A stretch of DNA of 42,194 bases, taken from positions 1 to 42,194 of the forward strand of contig NZ_AUJE01000034.1 in NCBI RefSeq assembly GCF_000424065.1, given 5' to 3'. Made by a program: the position numbers and the translations under genes. This stretch comes from Selenomonas ruminantium subsp. ruminantium ATCC 12561 (GTDB taxonomy: Bacteria > Bacillota > Negativicutes > Selenomonadales > Selenomonadaceae). Of the stretch, positions 15,664-23,168 are shown one piece after another (position 1 is the stretch's first letter; each line of letters starts with the position of its first letter). The notes beneath the pieces were generated by a model. It ran no database searches. It was not told the origin of the DNA and worked only from the letters and a program-made list of their open reading frames with translations.

Positions 15664-16662
15664 TCATTTAGCGACGGGACAAAAATAGTCAGCCCCTGCC
15701 CGTAAGAGCCTGACAAATGAAAGCCCACTCCGAGCCTCCCTTGCCGCCTCGAAAAAACCTTCGTGAGCCGGAAAGAATGTATCCGCCGCAAGCTCCCCCG
15801 CAACTTCCGTCAGCCAAATCTCCTTCGCATAAGGCAGCAGCAGCGCGTAAATCTCCCCGCCCCCCATGCAGATAAACTTCCTGTCCGGTTCATCCATGCG
15901 CAGCTTCCCCAACATCGTCCAAAGTTCAGCCAGATTGCGGCATACCAATACATCGTCCCGCACAAGGCTCCGGGATAACACAATATTTATCCGCCCCGGC
16001 AAAGGCTTTCCTCCCGGCAATGATTCGAGCGTTTTCCGCCCCATAATCACGACCTGTCCGAGAGTTTTCTGCCGAAAATGCCGCATATCCTCCGCATGAT
16101 GTACGAGCAATTTGCCCTGCCGCCCAATGCCCATCTGGTCATCCACACAGGCAATCATCGACAAGGGATATGGCTCACAAAGTTCTGCGGCAGGGTGGAT
16201 TTCCTGCTGCTGAATTGATTCTTCCCGGCACCAATCCGCAATCTTACGCCCCTGCAACACTAAATCCGGCGCAATATCCCGCAAAGGCCTGAGCACAAAA
16301 ACCCTCTCCGTCACATAGGGATGGGGCAGTTTTAAATCCTCCGTATCCGAAGCAAAATTCTCTGCCCAAAGCAAGTCAATATCAATGGTGCGCGCACCCC
16401 AATGTTCATGGCGCACCCGTCCTAAGTCCAGTTCAATCTGTTGGGTCTTATGCAAAAAGTTCAGCGGCGACAGTTCTGTTTCCACCATCGCCACCGTATT
16501 GATAAATGCAGGCTGCTCCAGATTGCCCCAAGGGGCAGTCTCATAGAATGGCGCTACCGCTTTTAAGGCTGTCTGGGGCAAACAGGCAATTTGCCGCAGG
16601 GCCTCCCGCAATGTTTCCCCGCGATTGCCTAAATTTGCCCCCAAACTCAAATAGATTTTCAT
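15664..16662 (-). CDS. folK: FolK-DHFR fusion (HPPK plus dihydrofolate reductase)
   Basis: This 332-residue bifunctional protein acts at two folate steps. Residues 1 to about 160 are HPPK (FolK), which pyrophosphorylates 6-hydroxymethyl-dihydropterin: SLGANLGNR at 6-14, FYETAPWG at 39-46 and RTIDIDLLW at 91-99. Residues about 166-332 are dihydrofolate reductase: SMIACVDDQMGIG, acid in AEDM (D192), VVIMGRKTLESLP, INIVLSRS and GGGEIY (267-272). The usual PW pair before the acidic residue is replaced by LV (GKLLVHH), a variant seen in some Firmicutes enzymes. The frame is continuous across the junction. The ATG at 16662 follows the folB stop by one base, with GGAG just upstream. It catalyses the step before FolP and the final reduction to tetrahydrofolate. 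Confidence 0.92.
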   Translation of the reverse strand: MKIYLSLGANLGNRGETLREALRQIACLPQTALKAVAPFYETAPWGNLEQPAFINTVAMVETELSPLNFLHKTQQIELDLGRVRHEHWGARTIDIDLLWAENFASDTEDLKLPHPYVTERVFVLRPLRDIAPDLVLQGRKIADWCREESIQQQEIHPAAELCEPYPLSMIACVDDQMGIGRQGKLLVHHAEDMRHFRQKTLGQVVIMGRKTLESLPGGKPLPGRINIVLSRSLVRDDVLVCRNLAELWTMLGKLRMDEPDRKFICMGGGEIYALLLPYAKEIWLTEVAGELAADTFFPAHEGFFEAAREARSGLSFVRLLRAGADYFCPVAK

Positions 16663-16663
16663 A

Positions 16664-17026
16664 TCAGCTCCGCGAACGCACTACGCTGATGGCAGCATCC
16701 GTAAATCTTCCCGGCAGCGGTGCATGGGGCTTATGTACCGTAACCCGCACCTTTTCCACCAGGCGGAAATCTTTCAAAATAGTCTGCGCGATTTCTTCGC
16801 CGACCACTTCAATAAGCTTGCGCGGTTCGCCTTCCACGATTTTCTTGGCCACATCATAAACCTCTGCATAGTTCACCGTAGCCGCCAGCTTATCGGATTT
16901 GCCCGCTTCCTTCAAATCCAGATACATGGAAATATCCACGATAAATTCCTGTCCCATCTGCCGCTCACTAGGCAGGCAGCCATGATAACCATAGAAATTT
17001 AAGCCCGTCAGTTTAATCTTATCCAT
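16664..17026 (-). CDS. folB: Dihydroneopterin aldolase
   Basis: This 120-residue FolB converts dihydroneopterin to 6-hydroxymethyl-dihydropterin and glycolaldehyde. Visible family features are GLNFYGYHGCLPSERQMGQEFIVD near the start, VNYAEVYDVAKKIVEGEPRKLIEVVGEEIA in the middle, and VRVTVHKPHAPLPGRF carrying the conserved active-site Lys. The ATG at 17026 has GGAG 8 bases upstream; a GTG three codons earlier would be too close to that site. It overlaps the end of folP by 8 bases and ends one base before the FolK-DHFR gene, so translation through the operon is probably coupled. Confidence 0.95.
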   Translation of the reverse strand: MDKIKLTGLNFYGYHGCLPSERQMGQEFIVDISMYLDLKEAGKSDKLAATVNYAEVYDVAKKIVEGEPRKLIEVVGEEIAQTILKDFRLVEKVRVTVHKPHAPLPGRFTDAAISVVRSRS

Positions 17027-17876
17027 TTTCCTCACTCCTTAGAATAACATCGGTCATCCGGCACATCCGCACAATAGGCTTCACATCATGCACCCGCACG
17101 ATGGACGCGCCCTTCATAATGCCAACTACGCAGGCTGCCCCCGTGGCCTCCATGCGTTCCTCCACAGGCAGATTCAACGTCTTGCCGATAAAGCTCTTGC
17201 GGCTGGCGGCCAGCAGTAGTGGATATTCTTTTCCCGCCACCTTCAGTAGTTCTTCCTGCCGCCGCAAAACCTCCACATTCTGCTCAGCAGTCTTGCCAAA
17301 GCCAATTCCGGGGTCAAAGATAAACTGTTCCGCCTGCATGCCGACAGCCCGGCCAATGCGCAGGGATTCCCGGAAAAAGTCCTGCATGGAACCAATAATA
17401 TCGCCGCTGTACTCCGTGCCATTTTGATTGTGCATCACAATCACGGGCAGGCCGCATTCCGCCGCCACTTTGGCCATAGCCCCCGGTTCAGCCGCATACT
17501 GCAGGCCCCAGATATCGTTGAGGATATGCGCCCCGGCGTTAGCCGCCGCCCGCGCAGTTTCCGCCTTAAACGTGTCCACCGATATTGGCACTGGTGAATT
17601 TTTGAGGATTTCTTCCAGCAAGGGCATGAGCCGTTCCATTTCCTCACTGGCCGGCATCGGCGTAAAGCCCGGACGGCTGGATTCAGCCCCCACATCAATG
17701 ATATCGGCGCCATCTGCCACCATTTCCTCCAAATGACGCAGCGCCTTGTCCCGCGTATTGAACCGGCCGCCATCGGAAAAGGAATCCGGTGTGATATTGA
17801 GTATGCCCATGACCAGCGTTTTTTCGCCCAAGGTCAGGCTCTTGCCATCAGCAAATGTGTATTTCCGTTGTACCAT
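17019..17876 (-). CDS. folP: Dihydropteroate synthase
   Basis: This 285-residue enzyme joins hydroxymethyl-dihydropterin pyrophosphate to p-aminobenzoate; it is the sulfonamide target. Signatures are VMGILNITPDSFSDGGRF (about 22-39), DIIDVGAESSRPG (about 56-68), ILNDIWGLQ, FDPGIGFGKT and ASRKSFIGKTL. The ATG at 17876 overlaps the folE stop as TAATG, with GGAGG about 10 bases upstream. A longer in-frame start at 17906 would run back into folE. Gene order (folE, folP, folB, folK/DHFR) groups nearly the whole pathway from GTP. Confidence 0.96.
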   Translation of the reverse strand: MVQRKYTFADGKSLTLGEKTLVMGILNITPDSFSDGGRFNTRDKALRHLEEMVADGADIIDVGAESSRPGFTPMPASEEMERLMPLLEEILKNSPVPISVDTFKAETARAAANAGAHILNDIWGLQYAAEPGAMAKVAAECGLPVIVMHNQNGTEYSGDIIGSMQDFFRESLRIGRAVGMQAEQFIFDPGIGFGKTAEQNVEVLRRQEELLKVAGKEYPLLLAASRKSFIGKTLNLPVEERMEATGAACVVGIMKGASIVRVHDVKPIVRMCRMTDVILRSEENG

Positions 17877-18442
17877 TATGCTTTTTCTCCTCCCAAAATC
17901 ATCCATGCCTGTTGATAAAGGGCGGTATCTTCCTTAAATACGCCATTACATTCCGATGTCACCGTGCGGGTGCCATGTGCCAAATCTCCCCGCATGGTCA
18001 TGCAGAGCTGCTGGGCCTCCACGATGACCAGTACGCCGCGGGCCCCCAAATCCTTCTGCACGGCCGCCGCAATCTGTGCGGTGAGCCGTTCCTGCAGCTG
18101 GGGCTGATGGGAAAGCTGTTCCACCAGTTTCGAGAACTTGCTGAAACCTGCCACCCGTCCTTTCTCCGGCAAGTATGCAATGCTGGCTTCCCCGAAAAAC
18201 GGCACCAGATGATGTTCGCACATGGAATAAAACGGCACATGGCGCACCGCCACAATGCCATCCGAACCGGCATCAAATGTTTCGCCCCAGATTTTGTCCG
18301 TGTCCTTATCTATACCATTAAAGAGGAACTCATACATCTGCGCCACTCGTGCCGGTGTCTTTTCCATGCCTCGTGCTTTAATGTCCACGCCTACGGCCTC
18401 CAAAAATTCAGCCATAGCCTTTATCGCCCGCTCATTTGCCAA
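17876..18442 (-). CDS. folE: GTP cyclohydrolase I, probable TTG start
   Basis: This enzyme of about 188 residues converts GTP to dihydroneopterin triphosphate, the first step of folate synthesis. Visible motifs are GVDIKARGMEKTPARVAQMYEF, the zinc ligands in MCEHHLVPFFG, GRVAGFSKFSKLVEQLSHQPQLQERLT and a third zinc Cys in QLCMTMRG. No ATG fits the family N-terminus. I chose the TTG at 18442 because GGGGAGG lies at 18450-18456, seven bases upstream. A longer frame from a TTG at 18460 would place the ribosome site inside the gene. A run of nine T in the mRNA-sense strand joins the ribosome site to the start codon. The upstream 109-base divergent region holds a TATTAT-like -10 on the minus strand. 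It is the first gene of the folate operon. Confidence 0.95.
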   Translation of the reverse strand: MANERAIKAMAEFLEAVGVDIKARGMEKTPARVAQMYEFLFNGIDKDTDKIWGETFDAGSDGIVAVRHVPFYSMCEHHLVPFFGEASIAYLPEKGRVAGFSKFSKLVEQLSHQPQLQERLTAQIAAAVQKDLGARGVLVIVEAQQLCMTMRGDLAHGTRTVTSECNGVFKEDTALYQQAWMILGGEKA

Positions 18443-18569
18443 AAAAAAACCTCCCCGCAACTTTCTCCCTATAATATACTACAAACCTCCTCTATAAGCT
18501 AGATTTCTGTAGCATTTTATCCGCAGCTGCGCTATGATGATAAGGAATAGTTTATTGGAGGTTTTTTCT

Positions 18570-19280
18570 ATGACAGACTTGCTTGATGTTCATACCCATA
18601 CCATTGCCAGTGTTCATGCTTACAGCACCCTGCGGGAAATGATTACCGCCGCCAAGGAAAAGGGGCTAAAGCTTATCGGCATTTCCGACCACGCGCCCTC
18701 CATGCCCGGTGCCTTTCATGAATTCTACTTCTGCAATTTCAAGGTCATTCGCCGCGATGCCTACGGCATTGACTTAATCATGGGCGTAGAGCTCAATATC
18801 ATTGACTTTGCCGGCTCCACGGACTTGCGTCAGGAATTTTTAGACCGTATGGATTATGCGATTGCCAGCCTGCATGACCCCTGCATCCGTCCTGGCACTC
18901 GCGAACAGAATACCGCCGCCCTGATTGGCGCCATGAAAAATCCCAAAGTAAAGATTATCGGCCATCCCGACAATCCCAAATATCCTGTAGATTTTGATGC
19001 GCTGGCCCAAGCCGCCAAGGAAAACCATGTGCTGCTCGAATGCAACAACAGCTCCTATATGCCCGGCGGCAGCCGTCAGGGTTCCCGCGAACTGGCAGGA
19101 GAACTGCTCGCCGCCTGCAAGAAACACGGCACGATGGTGATTATGGGCAGCGATGCCCACATTGATTTGGATGTTGGCAATCATGCCTGCGCGCAGGAAC
19201 TCATAAAAAAATACCAGTTCCCGGAGGAACTGGTGATAAACAACAGACCTGAACTGCTCAAAGAATGGATAGCCCAATAA
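18570..19280 (+). CDS. PHP-domain phosphoesterase (YcdX-like)
   Basis: This 236-residue enzyme is a metal-dependent PHP phosphoesterase, related to E. coli YcdX, which binds three zinc ions. Metal-ligand motifs are DVHTHTIASVHAY (H8, H10, H16), GISDHAPSM (about 39-47), the acidic MGVELNI, IGHPDNPKYPVD and GSDAHID. The ATG at 18570 has GGAGG 8 bases upstream; an upstream in-frame ATG at 18534 lacks one. It is divergent from folE and convergent with the amidase gene, with three bases between their stops. Its physiological substrate is not known from sequence. A hairpin inside its 3' coding part (about 19211-19233) is not a terminator. Confidence 0.9.
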   Translation: MTDLLDVHTHTIASVHAYSTLREMITAAKEKGLKLIGISDHAPSMPGAFHEFYFCNFKVIRRDAYGIDLIMGVELNIIDFAGSTDLRQEFLDRMDYAIASLHDPCIRPGTREQNTAALIGAMKNPKVKIIGHPDNPKYPVDFDALAQAAKENHVLLECNNSSYMPGGSRQGSRELAGELLAACKKHGTMVIMGSDAHIDLDVGNHACAQELIKKYQFPEELVINNRPELLKEWIAQ

Positions 19281-19283
19281 ATA

Positions 19284-19880
19284 TTATTTGCCCGTATAGC
19301 GGTAAACTTCCGTCCAGCCCCGCCCATAGGCACTATAGCAGTCGATTTCCCCGCCCTGGTCGCCAGTGTGGTATTCGCCGCCTTTGGGGTTGTTTACTCC
19401 ACGGGCTTCGACGGTTTTGCCATCACCGATATAAATGGCGACATGAGCTTCCGGACGGCAGAGGATATCGCCGCGCTGCAGATTATCCTTTACCTCGGCC
19501 CAGGAATACTTCGTAAAGCCGCCGATTTTCTGCAAATCCGGCCAAATGGTATCCGCATCACCGGTGAGCTGCTTGCCGTCGTACAGCTTGTAATAATCCG
19601 GATTTTTCTGCCAGGCGGCAATTATGGGAAAGCCTGCCTGCTCAAGGGCATGGTAGACCAGGGAGGAACAATCGTAGTCCGGGCCTTCCCGCGACCCCGT
19701 ATAAGGATTATTGGCCGTGGCATTTTCTGCCCCTTGGGAATAACCATGCCGGTTATCTGCCGCGATCTGCAGGGCCCAAACCACCGCTTTTTCCATGGGA
19801 TTTACCGCAGCAAAAGCGCTGTTTCCCACAAGCAGACTCATAAACAAGGCTGTCAGCAGGCAGCCAATTTTTTTTCGCAT
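19284..19880 (-). CDS. Secreted peptidoglycan amidase/endopeptidase (NlpC/P60-like, Amidase_5 type)
   Basis: This 198-residue exported protein has a signal peptide (about 1-24, ending AFA) and a Cys-His cell-wall hydrolase domain. The sequence HGYSQG...GPDYDCSSLVYHALEQAG carries the nucleophile C71, and EAHVAIYIGDG carries the His (about H146). The layout resembles the Amidase_5/phage-type peptidoglycan hydrolases, a NlpC/P60-like group. It would cut peptide bonds or amide links in peptidoglycan from the periplasmic side. AAGGAG lies 10 bases before the ATG. No phage genes are nearby, so it is probably a resident cell-wall remodelling enzyme. Bond specificity is not resolved. Confidence 0.85.
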   Translation of the reverse strand: MRKKIGCLLTALFMSLLVGNSAFAAVNPMEKAVVWALQIAADNRHGYSQGAENATANNPYTGSREGPDYDCSSLVYHALEQAGFPIIAAWQKNPDYYKLYDGKQLTGDADTIWPDLQKIGGFTKYSWAEVKDNLQRGDILCRPEAHVAIYIGDGKTVEARGVNNPKGGEYHTGDQGGEIDCYSAYGRGWTEVYRYTGK

Positions 19881-19981
19881 TTACTTCAAACTCCTTTTCA
19901 CCAAACAATGTCTTTAATAAACAACATCATTATAACGCCGGTGTTCCAATTTGCCAAAGATAAAATATCGGTTCTATTCCA

Positions 19982-20924
19982 CTATATTTCCAAAGAAGTT
20001 ATGCTCGCGGACAATTCCTGCAAATGCTCCTGCGTATGTTTTATGCGCAGTTTGCCCAGTTCGCTGTTCTGCAAATCCGTAGTAACCAAAAGATGTAAAA
20101 AGCGGATATAGGCCGGCACCTTGATTCTTTCCTCTATTTCACGCAGTTTTGCCTCCGTGCCAAAATAAAGTTCCAAAAGCCTGCGGCAAATAAACCTGCA
20201 GCGCAGCGACCTTTTCGAGCATCTCATCCCGGGCAAAGGGCAAATCACCCATGTCCAGTTCCGTATCATGAACCTGTTTCAGGCAGGAAACATACAGCCA
20301 GGTAAGTTCGTCTAATTTTTCCGGACAGTCTTCATATTCGAGAATCCAATCGTTAAAGCTTTTGGCCTGCAATAATTCAAAGACCGAACCATAGGTATCG
20401 CCTACCCGTACAATATCATAGGATATCGCCGTAGGAATCCCCTTGATAAACGCTTTCTTTGCGCGGGCCTGCTCACGTTTGATTACAGGAATACTTTCCT
20501 CATTGGCATAGACCTTGACCACCGTCTCGGGATTTAACCGATAGACCTTGCCAAAAAAACCGGCACCGATAACCGGACATCCCTCCACACTGATTTCCCG
20601 CAAAGCCTTTTGCACATCAACAAAAGTCGTGAACCCGGTCATATCCAAAATATCATAAACATCCTTGGAAACCTCTATCAGCGAAACCGGCGCATGTTTG
20701 CGCAGCTTTTCTTCCTTTATCACCTGCATGATAATCCTCAACCCCGCCGAGGAAATATAGGTCAAATCTTTGGCATCAAAAACCAGTGCCGTATAATCAC
20801 GCACTGCTGCCCGTTGTTCGGCAATCTTCTGCGCCACAGCCGATGCATTATCGGCATTTATCACCCCTGCCAGGGGAATCAGCAACACGCTGTTGTCTAT
20901 CCTGCTTTTCTTTACACTTTCCAT
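19982..20924 (-). pseudogene. Broken STAS - aminoglycoside-kinase-like gene (internal deletion/frameshift)
   Basis: The main frame starts at the ATG at 20924 with AAGGAGG 6 bases upstream. It encodes a STAS domain (about 5-105; phospho-acceptor Ser in YISSAGLR, S58/S59) followed by the start of a small-molecule-kinase-like fold. That fold has a Gly loop (IGAGFFGKVYRL), Lys (VVKVYA) and a helix ending VAALQVYLPQ, of the TIGR02172/APH type. The frame then changes and stops at 20139. A second frame carries on from about 20185 to 19982 with a family-like tail (LLELYFGTEAKLREIEERIKV, FLHLLVTTDLQNSELGKLRI). The catalytic HGDxH loop and metal-binding Asp expected between these parts are absent from every frame. 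I read this as an internal deletion with frameshift. A truncated STAS protein may still be made. Confidence 0.75.
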
Positions 20925-21005
20925 AAGCAGCCTCCTTTGCCCACACGCCTGCAGCTCTTATAGAAAAAATTCTACCGTCCCGCACAAAATCCCTGCCCGC
21001 ATAGC

Positions 21006-21042
21006 AAAAACCGCTCCGCACCAAAGTGCCTGAGCGGTTTTT
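21006..21042 (-). terminator. Terminator of the furanose ABC transporter operon
   Basis: A perfect 11-bp stem (AAAAACCGCTC at 21006-21016 with GAGCGGTTTTT at 21032-21042) lies about 20 bases after the last permease gene, with a T-run at the stem base on the minus strand. Confidence 0.85.
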
Positions 21043-21063
21043 CGCTATTCATAAAATAATTTG

Positions 21064-22098
21064 TCAGCTTTGCACAGCAGCTGCCGGCGGTTCCTTGGGT
21101 GTTTCCATGGAACGCTTGGACGAGAGTTTGCTCTTCTGTTCCGTAATCAAAGCCTGCATGATGATAAACACGCAGAGCAGTGCACCGACCACAATCTTGG
21201 TCCACCAGGCCGACAGGGTTCCCTGGAAGCTGATAAAGGTCAGGATTACACCCTGAATCAGCACACCGATAAGGGCACCAGGGATAAAGCCTACGCCGCC
21301 GGTCAACAGCGTACCGCCGATAACCGAGGACGCAATGGCATCCATTTCCATGCCCAGACCATGCAGGTTATAGCCCGTCAGCATAATCAGACTGTAGGCA
21401 AGGCCGCCCATAGATGCACAGAAACCAGAAATAGCGTAAACCATAACCTTCGTGCGGAATACCGGCAAACCCATAAGCGCTGCCGACGATTCGCTGCCAC
21501 CGATGGCAAATACCGCCCGGCCAAATTTCGTAAAGCCCAGCACCAAAGCCGCAATGGCAATCATGATGAGTGCCACCACTGCACCAATGGACACAAACCC
21601 CACACCCAAATCAATGCGGTAGCTAGCCAGTGCCACCCAATCGGGATTGACAATCTGAATCGTATCCTGCGAGATAACCGCCGTGAGGCCGCGGCAGAAG
21701 AACATGCCTGCCAGCGTGATGATAAAGGGCTGCAAGTCAAATTTCGTGATGATATAGCCCTGTACCGCACCGAACACCGTGCCCATAACGAGTACCAACA
21801 GCACGGCCAAGCCAAGAGGAATCCCCGTATTGGCGAGCAGCCAGGCCAGCACCATGCAGACCAGTGCCAGCACTGCACCCACGGAAAGGTCAATACCCGC
21901 GATAATCAGCGTAAACGTAATACCAATCGTAACGATGATGAGCGCCGCATTATCGATAAAGAGGTTCAAAAAAACCTGCGGCCGCATAAAGCCCTTGTAA
22001 ATGGCCATGCCTGCTCCATAGAGAATCACAAAGAGCGCCAAGGTTACAAAAAAGGAGAAATACTTGGAAGCAATCATCTGATTGAGTTTGCTGCTCAT
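21064..22098 (-). CDS. yjfF: Furanose ABC importer, permease (YjfF-like)
   Basis: This 344-residue inner-membrane permease of the ribose/galactofuranose type has about 8-10 hydrophobic segments. It shows the family motifs GIDLSVGAVLAL, FDLQPFIITLAGMFFCRGLTAVIS, AIGGSESSAALMGL and ASSVIGGTLLTGGVGFIPG, and a C-terminal SFQGTLSAWWTKIVVG close to E. coli YjfF. With the second permease it forms the channel through which furanose sugar passes, driven by the ATPase. The ATG overlaps the stop of the upstream permease gene as ATGA, so translation is coupled. It is last in the operon and is followed by a terminator. Confidence 0.92.
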   Translation of the reverse strand: MSSKLNQMIASKYFSFFVTLALFVILYGAGMAIYKGFMRPQVFLNLFIDNAALIIVTIGITFTLIIAGIDLSVGAVLALVCMVLAWLLANTGIPLGLAVLLVLVMGTVFGAVQGYIITKFDLQPFIITLAGMFFCRGLTAVISQDTIQIVNPDWVALASYRIDLGVGFVSIGAVVALIMIAIAALVLGFTKFGRAVFAIGGSESSAALMGLPVFRTKVMVYAISGFCASMGGLAYSLIMLTGYNLHGLGMEMDAIASSVIGGTLLTGGVGFIPGALIGVLIQGVILTFISFQGTLSAWWTKIVVGALLCVFIIMQALITEQKSKLSSKRSMETPKEPPAAAVQS

Positions 22099-23168
22099 AA
22101 TTGCTTCACCGCCTTTCCGAATACTGCTTTGTTATCGTTTTTTTGTTGGGAATGGCGGGAAGCCTTCCACTTATCAAACATTTCCTGTGCCTTCTTGGAC
22201 TGAATCAGGCAGATGATGATAACCGCAGCCGCCTTGACCACCGGCAGCTGGTCAGCCGAAACGCCCAGCGCATACATGGTCGTGGTCAGGGTCTGAATGG
22301 TGATGGCACCGATTACGGAGCCGCCCACATAGAACTTGCCGCCGGAAAGCAGCGTACCGCCCAAAGCTACCGCGAGAATCGCATCCATTTCCATATTCAG
22401 GCCCGCATTATTGGCATCAGCCGCCCGAATCAGGGAGCTTTCAATCAGGCCCGATACACCGGCGCAAAGACCGGAGAAAGCATATACCAGAAAGATAACC
22501 ATGGTAACATTGATACCCGCATATCTTGCCGCCGTGGGATTAATGCCTACGGACTGCACAAACAGACCGATACTGGTTTTCTTCATCAGAACAGCTACCA
22601 AAAGCACCATCGCCAAGGCAATGAAAATATTGGTCGGCAGGGGCATATTGGGCAAGAAGCCGGCAATGTACTCAAAGGGTTTATAATATACGGTGATAAT
22701 CTGCCCTTCCGTCATGAGCTGTGCCACACCACGGCCAGCCGTCATCAGAATCAGCGTTGCCACAACGGCCTGAATCTTGAACTTCGCAACGAGCAGGCCA
22801 TTCCACATACCGCAGAGCACGCCGACGCCTACAGCCGCCAACATAGCGACCGTCATGGGCATTTCCGCTACACCGTCGCCACGGCCGCCAATCAAGGTGC
22901 AGACCACAGCTGCCGAAATCGCTACCACCGCACCAACGGAAATATCAATACCGCTGGTCGCAATAACGAAGGTCATGCCCAGCGCCAAAATAATCAGCGA
23001 GCAGGAACGATTCAAAATATCGACCAAACGACCATATAAATGACCATCCTCAGTCATCTGTATCGTCAAAAATCCATCGACAAACAGGGTATTGAATATG
23101 AGCAGTACCGTAAGTGCCACCACGGGCAGGAAAAGGGAACTGCCACTGAATTTTTTCAGCATTTCCAT
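22095..23168 (-). CDS. ytfT: Furanose ABC importer, permease (YtfT-like)
   Basis: This 357-residue permease has about 8-10 membrane segments. Characteristic motifs are LYGRLVDILNRSCSLIILALGM, ATSGIDISVGAVVAIS, FKIQAVVATLILMTAGRGVAQLMTEGQI, SVGINPTAARYAGINV and RAADANNAGLNMEMDAILAVALGG. These match the YtfT half of the E. coli galactofuranose importer better than RbsC. It starts at an ATG overlapping the ATPase stop as TGATG, with GGAGG 9 bases upstream, and overlaps the next permease by four bases. Gene order (Q-R-T-F) equals the E. coli ytfQRT-yjfF operon. Confidence 0.92.
   Translation of the reverse strand: MEMLKKFSGSSLFLPVVALTVLLIFNTLFVDGFLTIQMTEDGHLYGRLVDILNRSCSLIILALGMTFVIATSGIDISVGAVVAISAAVVCTLIGGRGDGVAEMPMTVAMLAAVGVGVLCGMWNGLLVAKFKIQAVVATLILMTAGRGVAQLMTEGQIITVYYKPFEYIAGFLPNMPLPTNIFIALAMVLLVAVLMKKTSIGLFVQSVGINPTAARYAGINVTMVIFLVYAFSGLCAGVSGLIESSLIRAADANNAGLNMEMDAILAVALGGTLLSGGKFYVGGSVIGAITIQTLTTTMYALGVSADQLPVVKAAAVIIICLIQSKKAQEMFDKWKASRHSQQKNDNKAVFGKAVKQL

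Noticed and set aside
19211-19233. Hairpin ACCAGTTCC/GGAACTGGT as a terminator
   Set aside because: It lies within the coding part of the PHP gene and has no T-run.
20139-20924. Treating the 261-codon STAS frame as a complete gene
   Set aside because: The last residues after YLPQ do not fit the family, and the family-like tail continues in another frame.
21061-22203. 380-codon plus-strand frame opposite the permease genes
   Set aside because: Its composition (His, Gln, Arg, Asn rich) is typical of antisense to membrane-protein genes.
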